Shown here in pieces: positions 25,326 to 37,953 of a DNA stretch of 64,000 bases (positions are counted from its first letter, which is position 1; each line of letters starts with the position of its first letter). The position numbers and the translations under genes were made by a program. This DNA is from Aphrophora alni. Taxonomy: Eukaryota > Arthropoda > Insecta > Hemiptera > Aphrophoridae. The stretch covers positions 7,967,000-8,030,999 of the forward strand of contig OY740766.1 of assembly GCA_963513935.1 (NCBI GenBank), in the 5' to 3' direction. The notes under the pieces were generated by a model. It was not told where the DNA came from, searched no databases, and saw nothing but the letters and a program-made list of their open reading frames with translations.

Positions 25326-25360
25326 CAGCATTTCTTTGTAATTGTTACAAGAAAGTGCTG
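25326..25360. other. Short hairpin next to the satellite array
   Basis: CAGCATTTCTTTGTAA pairs with TTACAAGAAAGTGCTG around a 3-base loop: 13 Watson-Crick pairs, two G-T pairs and one mismatch. Too short to call a microRNA precursor. It lies in a GC-richer segment (25325-25490) just before the satellite. Confidence 0.35.
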
Positions 25361-25490
25361 CAGTGGGCGGCGCATCGCGTGGCTGTGTTCCTTTGCACGA
25401 CTTTTAGCATTCCTGGAAAAACTGAAACTCTCAGTAAGCATGCAACTAGAGCTAGAGCGTGCTCTATGTAGCTTACATGGTGCCTTGATC

Positions 25491-26583
25491 ATTGCTGTGA
25501 AATAGATCCTGTACAGAGTGTGCAACAAGTCTGGTAACGGTCAAGTAATGTGTGTTTACAACGGCGTCAACTTGCATTGTTTCTTCGTAGATATATCTGA
25601 AGAAGTAGAGTACCTTCATTATTGCTGTGAAATAGATCCTGTACAGAGTGTGCAACAAGTCTGGTAACGGTCAATGTGTGTTTACAACGGCGTCAACTTG
25701 CATTGTTTCTTCGTAGATATATCTGAAGAAGTAGAGTACCTTCATTATTGCTGTGAAATAGATCCTGTACAGAGTGTGCAACAAGTCTGGTAACGGTCAA
25801 GTAATGTGTGTTTACAACGGCGTCAACATGCATTGTTTCTTCGTAGATATATCTGAAGAAGTAGAGTACCTTCATTATTGCTGTAAAATAGATCCTGTAC
25901 AGAGTGTGCAAAAAGTCTGGTAACGGTCAAGTAATGTGTGTTTACAACGGCGTCACCTTGCATGGCTTCTTCGTAGATATATCTGAAGAAGTGAAGTACC
26001 TTCATCATTGCTGTGAAATAAATCCTGTACAGAGTGTGCAACAAGTCTGGTAACGGTCAAGTAATGTGTGTTTACAACGGCGTCACCTTGCATGGCTTCT
26101 TCGTAGATATATCTGAAGAAGTGAAGTACCTTCATTATTGCTGTAAAATAGATCCTGTACAGAGTGTGCAACAAGTCTGGTAACGGTCAATGTGTGTTTA
26201 CAACGGCGTCAACTTGCATTGCTTCTTCGTAGATATATCTGAAGAAGTGAAGTACCTTCATTATTGCTGTAAAATAGATCCTGTACAGAGTGTGCAACAA
26301 GTCTGGTAACGGTCAATGTGTGTTTACAACAGCGTCAACTTGCATTGCTTCTTCATAGATATATCTGAAGAAGTAGAGTACCTTCATTATTGCTGTGAAA
26401 TAGATCCTGTACAGAGTGTGCAACAAGTCTGGTAACGGTCAAGTAATGTGTGTTTACAACGGCGTCAACTTACATTGCTTCTTTGTAGACATATCTCAGT
26501 AAGGAGAGTACCTTGATCATTGCTGTGAAATAGATCTTATAGAGAGTGTGCAACAAGTCTGGTAACGGCTAAGTAGTATGTGT
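25491..26583 (+). repeat. Satellite array, 126/130-bp unit, about 8.5 copies
   Basis: Units start at ATTGCTGT: 25491, 25621, 25747, 25877, 26007, 26137, 26263, 26389 and 26519 (last partial). Lengths alternate between 130 and 126; the 4-bp difference is presence or absence of AGTA in TCAAGTAATGTG. Each unit has a near-palindrome, CTTCTTCGTAGATATATCT followed by GAAGAAG, and the block GTCTGGTAACGGTCAA. Sequence variants (CATTGTTTC, CATGGCTTC, CATTGCTTC) are shared between neighbouring units, as expected from unequal exchange. Overlapping ~73-codon minus-strand frames are by-products of the repeat and not genes. Confidence 0.95.
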
Positions 26584-26821
26584 AGAGGCTTAAACAAATT
26601 TGTGGATCATGTTCTGAAATGGCATGAAGTAGGCTTAAGTGTTTGTTATCTGATATGATCCTGGGTTCGGGATTATTATTTTGTGTTATGAAGAATAAGA
26701 TAAGTAATTGAAATTAATTGACCGACCTGGGAATTAAATCTTAATAACTAGGCAAACATAGAAATAGCATAAAGACATTTAACTTGACTTAATAGAAATA
26801 AAACTTCAACACATTCTCAAA
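26584..26821. other. Non-coding DNA after the satellite
   Basis: No feature recognised. Confidence 0.4.
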
Positions 26822-26982
26822 AATAGTACGTTTATTTATTTAAACGCGTTTCAACGATAAAGTGCCATCTTTATTTATGCAAGAGCTAAGTTAGTTATAG
26901 ATTAATTATTGTAGCTCGTGCATCACTGAAGAAGGCGTGTTTGTCGTTGAAACGCGTTTGAATAAATAAATGTACTATTTGT
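26822..26982. mobile_element. Head-to-head Penelope-like terminal segments (161-bp hairpin)
   Basis: AAATAGTACGTTTATTTATT through AAACGCGTTTCAACGA at 26822-26861 is mirrored at 26944-26980. The loop sides also pair (TGCAAGAGCTA at ~26878 with TAGCTCGTGCA at ~26912). The plus-strand right arm has CTGAAGA (26926-26932) and, 16 bases later, GAAAC (26949-26953): the order of the two conserved hammerhead strands. The intervening 16 bases pair poorly, so an active ribozyme is unlikely here. Confidence 0.55.
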
Positions 26983-28924
26983 CTGTTAAACTCGTTCAAA
27001 ATCTATATAAAAACAAGATTTATACAAATTTAAAAATGGACGGCAATTTACAAACATCGGCTAAATAGCTATCTTTTATAATTAACAACTTTATCCAAGC
27101 GTCATAAAACACATTATCGAATACAAATACATATTTAAAAGATCATAAATTTTAACTTTCAACGACCAGTAATATAAACATTCAAAATGTCGAATTTTAC
27201 AAGAACCTAGTAAACTATAGTACTATCTGATTTCATGATCGAATTTCAGTAACAACTTAAGAATAACAATAATATAAGTTTTATCCCTGTTGTGAAACAA
27301 CAAAACGTTTTATGTCACTTGAACCATCTTGAGTTAATGTAGGTTCTTGATAATAAATGCTTCAGAGGGTAAAAGTAAATAGTCTATGTATTCCTAGAGG
27401 CGAAACTACGAGAATTATATATTACACGATATTGTTTTTCCCCCACCATCACATTACTTTTCTTAACGTGTATTTATTTTTTAATATCGTAAAATATTTA
27501 AATTTCTAAACGAATTCTTTTTATTCACTTTTGGAAATGATGGGAGTAGTTACATAATGAAACTTACGTCAAGCGATGAAGCGATTTATATACAACTCAA
27601 ATAAACCATTAAATAACAAATTTTAATTCCCTTTCTTGCAACGAGTATTTCTAAAATATATTATTTTATTTTGCTAACGACTATAACGTCACACAACGTT
27701 CTTTTTACAATCACCTAAATCTGAATTAAAATAATCAACATCCGGTACTCTGAATTTTGTTTCCCTAAGCAGAACTTCTTCCGGTGACAGGATTTCAAAA
27801 ATCCGTTCTAAAATGCTTTCTCTAAACGTTCAAATTTCACTCGATACTTCCTAAAGCAATTCCGAAATCACCCGTCCGTGACGCCCGCTGCTCTTTTTCC
27901 GGTGTTAGAATTCAACGGTATATGCTTTACAATGGAATTACCTAAATATAAATTTCTAGGTTATTTAGCAGATTTTGTCTTGATGTCCACGAGTAGCTTA
28001 CTCCATTGCTATCTAAAATGGATATTATTGTACAATATATACACGACCTGACTAGATTTCGAGCAAATTCTTCGTAGATTATGAAAACCAACGAGGACTT
28101 GTCGATCAGTACGTAAAGATTTCAGCCCAGAATTTTTTTTTTTTCAGTTGGTACTTGTACTTATAAAATGACTGTATATTAAAACCCATGAAATTAAAGT
28201 TCAAAATTTGGAAAAACTGTATTTGTTTTAAAAGTTTTTTGATTCATTTTGCGTTTTACAAATTATCAGGGAACTTTTATTTTATTTTAGACACATTTAA
28301 CCTCCATTAAAATTTGATCATTATCGCTTGGACTGGTTTTATGATTCTCATTTTGTAACGGTATTCATAACTAATTATATTTTTGGAGTGATAACCCCAG
28401 GACCTGTAATTTTTGGTGAGATTGCGAATACTCTGTCTTTGGTTAGGATTTATGTTACATGGGTTTGTTGAGAAAGTTAGATCAATCTACTGTAGTGCAA
28501 CTTGTTCTATTCAAAAATTTTTGACTAGTTGAAATTATTTTTGTTTAATGGAATAAGCAATAAATTTTAAACACCCTCAAGGACAAACAAGAAACCATCA
28601 ATTCTAGTTTTACTATCAACTAACGCTGCAATAATTTTTCCCTACACCCATTAAAAACTAAAGCTAAAGAAATACAAATTGTCCCTCATTATCTCCTTGG
28701 AAATTTAAAATCAGAAATAAATATTTAAAATTGAAAATAAAACATGAACATTCAATGAATATCTTAGCAATGCATTTAGACCAGATTATGTATTAATACG
28801 CCTAAACACCATAGAATATATTACAGGTAACAATATGATCAGCTGTAACAGTAAAGTGATTTTAAACTTTCCCGGAGCCTCTGCTTGGATTCTGTCTGTT
28901 AAATATTTGTGTCACTTTGTATGA
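26983..28924. other. AT-rich non-coding DNA
   Basis: Positions 27770-27910 are moderately GC-richer with several CCGGTG boxes, but there is no frame or splice context. Nothing else. Confidence 0.35.
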
Positions 28925-29146
28925 CTATTCCATTCTCTCGCGTGGTTTTCGAGAAAGCTGCGGTCGTCTGTTCAAGCGTTTCCTCAAACTAGTCAAGCTT
29001 GGTCGATATTGCATTCGGTTAAACTGCAGACCAAACAGACTTAGATAATATGCAATGAAACCAAAGTTATAATTCTGTGGCATCGCTTTAGTGACTTTGG
29101 GCGTAGCAAACTTCCCTACGTAACAATTTTGATTGACAGTTTGCAT
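28925..29146 (-). CDS. Unrecognised ORF, possible exon
   Basis: 73 codons from an ATG at 29146 to a stop at 28925, in a segment less AT-rich than its surroundings. Residues ~27-40 (NFGFIAYYLSLFGL) form a hydrophobic stretch that could be a short membrane segment. The C-terminal third is strongly basic (SLRKRLNRRPQLSRKPRER). A hydrophobic helix near the N-terminus followed by basic residues is compatible with the first exon of a chemoreceptor-like membrane protein, but I see no family signature and no consensus splice donor inside the frame. The frame stays open a little upstream of the ATG. It may equally be chance. Confidence 0.2.
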   Translation of the reverse strand: MQTVNQNCYVGKFATPKVTKAMPQNYNFGFIAYYLSLFGLQFNRMQYRPSLTSLRKRLNRRPQLSRKPRERME

Positions 29147-30642
29147 TTTCTCAATTGCGGAGCACGAAAGACAGGTATTTGATTGGTTACCAAAGTGTGT
29201 TGGGCCGAAATTGTCGTTTTGAAGTCATGACTCCAAAAACATGTTTTGGGTTATGTCTGTCTGTTGAACTTGGAGCCGAAGAAGTAGAAAGATTTTGATC
29301 AAATTTGGTCAAACACTTATTTTAATAAAACACATAATTTAAAAGTAAAACTTTATTCAAAAATATTTATAATGATTTTAATGGAATTGTCATTAAATGT
29401 ATGCCAAAATTTCTAAAAATTAATATCCCATGTAATTTATTCAACTAGAAATATGTTTTCTGTTTGAAGTTATTTGTTAAGTAGAAATATGTTACTATTA
29501 ATGGCAGAATAAGCTAAACGAACAAATTTATTTTTATATTCAATCTTACAAATGTAGACTTGATAAACCCTGGTATTTATTATTATAGTATAAACAGAAA
29601 TAAATAAACTTAAAGAAATGACAATTTAAAAAATATTTCTCCATGAACAGTTTTCATCAGTATCATTGTAAATATTACTGAACACAAAAAAATTTTCCTA
29701 AGAAAAAATATAATTATCGAATGCATACAATTCAGTTGTAAACAATATAGTATCATTATCATTTTAAAATTAATTTGATTAACAAATCCTTTTGTTTACA
29801 TTAAAATAGTTTTATCTATTTTTTTTTTTTTACGATGGTGAAATAAAATCTTTAAAAATAGTATTTTTGTAGTAAAATATGTATTTTGCTGAAAAAAAAA
29901 ATACACATTACACTTCTTACTTTTCGATTTGGCTGAAAATCATATTACAAATTTGACCAGTAGAACAGAAAATCGTTATCATTTTGCACTGCTTTGGTCG
30001 AGAGTTCTAATTAACGAGCTTATCTAGGAATTTCAACGAAATGATAATGTTTTATGACAACTAACTGACACCACAATCTTATCTCAGGGTTTGGATCAAA
30101 ACAGGCTCCATGTTCCAGGTTTCGGGCTCTCTGGAAGATCTCTCCGAATTTTTCTTGACCAAACAAATTTTCCTGTCTTTTCTAGGACGTTTGTATTTTA
30201 TCAAAATCACCTCAACTACAAATACCGTTTTCAATAATTAAACTTTTTTTTTTACACGTTTTAAATTTTGGTTTTCTACGTAGACGGATGCTCCCCCCCC
30301 CCCCATTTCCTGACGCGTGCCATGGCCCAGTTTCTTCCACATTTGGTAACGATTGTTTAAAACTGCAAAGGAAACAATTAAGTCACTTAACTAGGCTACG
30401 AGACCTCGCTGCTTGCTACTCGCTAGTTGTGAAATGTTTAGGAAATCCTGTTTTATAACTAATAATTTAATTCACTCTAATATAATTAGGCTTAACTGTT
30501 TTGTAAGAACTTTGTAATTAGTTAAGACCTATGGTTAATTAAATTTCAATGGACATGAAAATAAGTTGTTTGGATTTTGTTTAATTAACTTAGTATACGA
30601 AAGTAAATGAATTAAATAAGACATTTTCCACCATATATAAAA
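29147..30642. other. AT-rich non-coding DNA
   Basis: Poly-T at 29820-29832 and poly-C at about 30291-30304. The latter sits beside ACGCGTGCCATGG and may be a relic of the G/C-ended MITE type at 8239-8420. Confidence 0.35.
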
Positions 30643-30690
30643 TAATACTCGACGTTTCGAAAATATGGATCAACCCTCGTTATCAAGTGA
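30643..30690 (-). repeat. Penelope-like junction motif, copy 3
   Basis: Minus strand reads TCACTTGATAACGAGG, GTTGATCCAT and TTTTCGAAACGTCGAG. It is the best preserved of the three copies. Confidence 0.5.
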
Positions 30691-33578
30691 AAATCTAAAA
30701 CATACAAAAAATGAAACGGCAACCAGTTTTAGTTTCTATCATAGTCTCAGGTTGTGTTTTAAACATTCTAGATTTATCACCTGTTGAAGTTAAATGAAAC
30801 CCTCTTGTGACGTCACACATTAATTTAGTATAAAGGATTGATAGTAAATGTTCTACCAATAAGATGAAACAATCCATTATTATTTTATAAAATCCTCGAA
30901 GAACAGAATTTTATGCTAATTAACATTTTTTTATTTGAGAATTTTAGTCAAAATAAAATTATTTTAACGTTTTTAATCTTAAAACTACTATTTTACTTAA
31001 AATAATTAAATTAATTAAAGCTTCAAAAACATTTAACACAATTGGCGTTGTTGATTTATTATTCTCATTGTTATGAATAAATAGTTAGGTTTTTAATGAG
31101 CTAAACCCATTATAGTTTGTTAATTGATTTAAAAAGATTAATGGCAACAAATGTTAAATTTTGATTTTATTGATTTTAATAAACACCAGTTACGCCCTTT
31201 TTTGAAACTCTAAACACTAACGTGAAATATGTTTTATATCGAAAGAGTTATTTTAATATCTCTACATCTTCGTAGAACAGTTTAAAAAATATAACAAATA
31301 TTTAGTTTGAAAGAGTGGGGCATATTATATGTCTGTAAATGGTGTAAAACTCACGGCAATATCTATTAATATACTCATATAAACGAGAAATACATATGTC
31401 CTCAATTAAAAACGCGAACCTATTCCTAAAAAATACGTAAACGATATCCTACTGTACTATTAGGTTAGGTGTAAAATTAACGAGAATAGTCATAATTTTA
31501 AACATTAAAGAGATTCAAATTGAGCTATACAAAACTTTTTTTCTTCCAAATTTTTAACTACTGATTACAGATTTAAAGTAAAATCAGAAATATCCAGAAA
31601 GTGCTAAACAAAACAGGAATTTAAATCAGGTTTTAGGTTTGTTTATAAATACTTTAAACGGTTCCTATATTGCTTCCACGCTTTTCCGAAGGATAAAAGA
31701 ATATCCAATCGATTCAATTAAAAACAAACACATTTTATTCCACGTTTTAATGTAGAAGAACTAATCGGAGTTTCATGAAATTTGCTCTATAAATTATTGT
31801 AAAAAATTAAGGTACCAAATGCGAGACCTAAGAGACTATTTATTTCGTCAATCTTCTCTCTCCTCCTGATTTTGCGTTTTAAAAGGAAATATTGTATAGA
31901 AAAAGTAGATAAACTGGAAATTGCTGTTCGTTGTATCTTATAAATGCAGTGGCAGCAGATAGAAATGTTTAATTTACTCTATTTATATTTGAAAAATGTT
32001 TATTTACAATGGAAGCAACTGAACTAGAGAGCAGTTTTAACAACTTATCCTTTACACCAAAATTTTCTCGGGTTCAGAGTCCACAGTTTTGTTACGAAAG
32101 AGATAATTTTTGGACTAAACGTCGTGTTGAAACATAATTAAAGTATAAATAATACTAGAATCTGAAAGATATACAACAAAGTCAAATTAGAAATATAAAG
32201 AACTCTAACGTCTTCTGAAAATTAATTCGTAATAATATTTAGTTTTAAAAATAACTCAATTTAGTGTAAAGAACTTGAACAAAGCCAAGACTCGAGTAAA
32301 TGCCAAGCCTCCATCTTTATTAAGTTGCATTCAACCCTGTTGCTAATTAATAAAAGCATGTAAACAAGATTGTAAGTCTTTCCATCACTGTCGGAGGTTC
32401 GGCTTTTTGCGACGACAGATACACAGACAAGGTCGCAGTCGTACCTTTGACAATGAACTTTAATTGTCGAGAACTCCTCTCTTACTCCATCGCTCAGTTC
32501 TCCAAGTCCAATTTAACCTCTAAACGTTTTACTTGACAAATTCTTTCTGAGTGAGTTAAAAGTCAAGGACTTACATTAGTAGGTCTGATAGTGAAGAATA
32601 AGACATACCTGAACACCTATTCGGCTATAAAGTGTACATTAACAATTCGGGTGAACATAATTTAGGAACAAATAGATAAAATAAAAGGTTCACAATGGGT
32701 GTTCAAACTTTATACACAAAAATAAATAACAATAAAGCGTAAAATTTAGTAGCAATGGAGTACTTTTAGACCAAAACTATAAATCTGTTTGTTTGTATTT
32801 GAAAGTTACTTTGATTGTGAAGTTTATAGCCATAATTTACGCCAAAAGTTTGATTTTAGTGCTAAACAAAATAGTCGATAGTGAATATTTTAAAAATAAC
32901 TAATTATTTTAATAAAACGTTTCCTTGTGGGATCATGAATATTTTTTAGGGGTTCTCTAAAAGAAGAGAAAACGTTGCTATTATGTTATGGATATTTATG
33001 ACGAATGATTGAGTGAGCAATGAGCAATAAGGTCATAAGCTTACTTGTTTCCGTCTGACTGAAAGATCGTTAAACGATCATTGACTGAGTTTAAACTTGT
33101 AACTAAATTATTAATCGAGGTATTTCGTTCATAATCTGACTATAATCTAAAACAGTGGCATCCCTTTAATGTACATTCTACTATTACGTAGTAGTGTAAT
33201 AAGTACTACAACTGAAATCCGCCGATAAAATCGTCTTTATTTCCGAACTAATTCCAATCACGCGATTATCCGGCTCCAAGAAGGAAGAGGAAACAAGGAA
33301 TTAAACCAAGGTTGGTAAGCCTATTAAAGCCAGGAGGACATCGCTCTTGCCGAAGGACACTCCTGCACAAAATGAAACTAATTTTAAATAATAGTCCTGC
33401 ACTAAAGACAATGGATATTTCAGAGATGAGACAATAACATAAAGAAGATTATTTAAGTTTATTGTCTTAGACACAAGGTATTGCAGTACTGTTAGAACAA
33501 ATAAAAAATGAATGTAAAATATTTAAAAATGAAAAGAAAGAATCTCTATTTAAGTCAAACTCACTGTCTGATCACGAA
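30691..33578. other. AT-rich non-coding DNA
   Basis: Positions 32370-32510 are less AT-rich and lack an open frame. No gene or repeat boundary recognised. Confidence 0.35.
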
Positions 33579-33845
33579 ATCTCTGGATCCAAGAAACCTA
33601 GAGCTATGAATTTGATAACATGGTTTGGGGTAGGTCTGACGACACGTACTACGAAAAAGCTTTGAAAATGTTCCACTCAAAGGGTATGTTTTACCCCTAA
33701 AGCATACATCTCTGGATCCAAGAAACATAGAGCTATAATTTTTTTAAGATGGTTTGGGGTAGGTCTTTAGACGCGTACAAAGAAAGGTTTTTGATAATTT
33801 TTTACAATTTTTACTCCAAGGGTGTTTTTTACCCCTAAAACATGT
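33579..33845 (+). repeat. Two-unit tandem duplication (~130 bp each)
   Basis: Unit 1 runs 33579-33707 and unit 2 33708-33845. Both begin ATCTCTGGATCCAAGAAAC, share GGTTTGGGGTAGGTCT in the middle and end with TTTTACCCCTAAA. Divergence of the second half suggests an old duplication. Confidence 0.8.
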
Positions 33846-35109
33846 ATCATATCTATTATTTATGGGTCGATTTTGATCAAAATTGGTGTTTTGCTGTATT
33901 TGGGTATAATTTATTTCCTTAGCCCCACAGTTAAGGGTTGTGCTGAAAAAATTATTTCAACCATTCCCATTTGAAACTTGGGCCATCAGCTGATAATTAA
34001 TAAATAAAAAACGAGTACGAAATAAAATATATTAAATGATTAGGGAAATAAAAGAATGAAACGAATGATAAACCATTACATAAAATAATAAACAAGAAAC
34101 AAATAAGATATAAGACATGATTAAACTGTGTCCAAATGAAACTCAAACATTCTTACACATAAAATCAAATACCAATCAAGTTCAAGTGTTATTTGGAAGC
34201 AGCTATAAGACCAAAATCAAATTTTCCGCATTTATCAATATTCTCTAAAAAATTTAGCTAAATTTTTGTTTTATAGATTCAAACAAATAATCATCATATC
34301 CTTTAAATGGCAGTTATCAGTCAAAAAGATAAAATAAACCATGGATTTCAATGTACAACGTAGACGATCTCAAAGTAAGCGCAAGCTTATCACATTTCGA
34401 CAAAATGTTTGTGAAATTTTAAGAAATATAGCCTGATCAATATGGAAATTTTTGTGTTTACTAGTCAACTTTAAATTTTTATAAGAACGTGTTTCTAGCA
34501 TCTCCAAGAAATCAAAATCAATTAAAATATGTCAAATAATTGTCTTATTGCGATAAAAGTCTAGAAATACCAACAACCGAGTTATAGCCTAAATTTGCAA
34601 AATTAGTAAGCCGATTTTGATATATTTAAAGTACGACAGCGACCTAGTTGCTCATTTTAACTTTTTGAATAGAAGATTTTCACAGAGCAAGTGACTAAAA
34701 CTGTGTTTAAATTATTACTAAATTAAAAGTTTTTTAAAGAACGGGATTCGTGCTTACTTTGTTTCATCAACTTATGTATAATTTACGTTAATTTCAGTTT
34801 TTTAATGTTAAAATCAAAAATACAAAATGTGAACGACCATGTTATATACGGTAAAACTGTAAAGAGGAAAGGTTTGTGAGTTTCTAAAATAAAATCTCGA
34901 TAACTACTCAACTGATTTGAAATAGGCTATATTTTAAAATTGAAAAGCTTCTTTATTCCTATTCAATAGACAAAGGCTGCATTATTATGTTTTGACAAAG
35001 TGGAGATAAAAAGAAAACGTTTATGTAGAACTCACAAATAATATTAACCTCTGCAATGTTATAAAATTTTTTTTTTTTTAAGAATTGACAAATTGAAATT
35101 TTATATTTT
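33846..35109. other. AT-rich non-coding DNA
   Basis: Nothing recognised. Confidence 0.4.

Positions 35110-36693
<1,584 letters not shown>

Positions 36694-36755
<62 letters not shown>
36694..36755. repeat. (AT)31 microsatellite
   Basis: Pure AT repeats followed by TAAATAAATAAA. Confidence 0.97.
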
Positions 36756-36760
<5 letters not shown>

Positions 36761-37199
36761 TAAATAAATAAGCTGTTCAAAAATACTGGAGTAACGTTCT
36801 TACACTCACAATCATAAAACCAAAAATGACAAGCGGCCCAAAAATTTATCTACATTTCTATTGATATTTGATGAGGGAAAATGGATTTTTAAAACATTAT
36901 AGTGTTCTTTCTCATGATTTTGGTATAGAAGCGTTATCTTTTGTTTGAAATGTTTTGTTTTTAATATTATGACAGAGACTTATAGATTTGAATATAGCTT
37001 TATCAATATATTCTATTTAATTTAAGTATAAATTTAAATGAAGGGAGACAAGTTTCATTTTTAATTTTTGGCAATTATTTCTAAAATTTATTTTTCGTTA
37101 ATTTGAGATTTTTCCACAAGGATTTGAATTTTTAATCTTCACATTCCAGCAAAACCTATTTTAGGCGTTTTATACACAGAAATAAAATTTAAGAATTGA

Positions 37200-37600
37200 T
37201 ATTTTTGTGGAGATAATAAGAAATGCAATTTGTTTGTTTGTTTCCTTAAAGGCTGCTTAGGATCAATCTTCTTAAATTCATTGAAGACAATTTTGATAAA
37301 ATCGTAATTTTGAGTTTTAACCTTAGGCCTAATACTCCGAAATATTGAGTTATCAAACAAATCAAAAGAAGAAGAGAAACACCTAAAGATATGATAAAAA
37401 ATATACCCGCGTAAAAAACTTGTCAAATAGTTCAGCTCGCAGGGTCTGTATAGCAACGTAAAGAAAACAGATTTAATAAATCCACATTTCTAGACTCAGA
37501 GGACATCAAAATAGAAATCGTCATAAAAACTCGAATGTCTATTTTTACCCTTGACATAACTTTCTTTATACTTATGTTAAAATAAAAACGCACAGATAAT
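37200..37600. repeat. Dispersed repeat copy
   Basis: Blocks ATTTTGATAAAATCG, GATATGATAAAAAATATACC and GTCTATTTTTACCCTTGACA (with CATAACTTTCT following) recur in the 23.5-kb and 61.6-kb copies. The 105-codon minus-strand open frame across it is a by-product. Confidence 0.45.
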
Positions 37601-37620
37601 TTTTCATATTTATAAAATCT

Positions 37621-37953
37621 TCAAGCACCAAAAAAATAACGAAATTTGGGTAAAATGTGAACGAATACTGGCTCTAAAATAAAATTACGTATTTTGGTGA
37701 TTGAAATTAATTTCTTGAACGGTAGATTCTTCGATAAATAACATCTCAGCGTTATTCCGCTTCCCAGTAGCAAGGTATTATCAATAAAATCATTATACAG
37801 TAGGCTAGGCAAGGCTGCATGTAAGCAGGACATGTTGTAAAGCTCACTGGACGTGTATGTTTCTAAAGTACAAAAAAACAAGTCATCATCAATAACCGAA
37901 CTGTCCACACTCAGTGCATCTCCATGTAGAACGACTTTCTCGGAGCATTTCAA
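37621..37953 (-). CDS. Unrecognised open frame, possible exon or relic
   Basis: About 110 codons open on the minus strand. No ATG begins the frame; the first candidate is TTG, so it would need an upstream exon, and no convincing acceptor site precedes it. The first ~70 codons (37740-37950) have higher GC than the surroundings and a plausible protein composition, including SVDSSVIDDDLFFCTLETYT. The last 30 codons run into AT-rich repeat-like sequence. A second frame over the same DNA starts with an ATG at about 37972 and reads STWRCTECGQFGY before a stop. Two competing frames and no family match make a relic as likely as an exon. Confidence 0.2.
   Translation of the reverse strand: MKCSEKVVLHGDALSVDSSVIDDDLFFCTLETYTSSELYNMSCLHAALPSLLYNDFIDNTLLLGSGITLRCYLSKNLPFKKLISITKIRNFILEPVFVHILPKFRYFFGA

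Noticed and set aside
25262..26174. Stacked overlapping ~73-codon minus-strand open frames
   Set aside because: They repeat with the satellite unit; their lengths and shared peptides follow from the repeat period, not from coding constraint.
25491..26583. Hammerhead ribozyme in the satellite (CTGAAGA followed later by GAAA)
   Set aside because: The bases between the two conserved strands do not pair as stem II would need, and no suitable stems I and III were seen.
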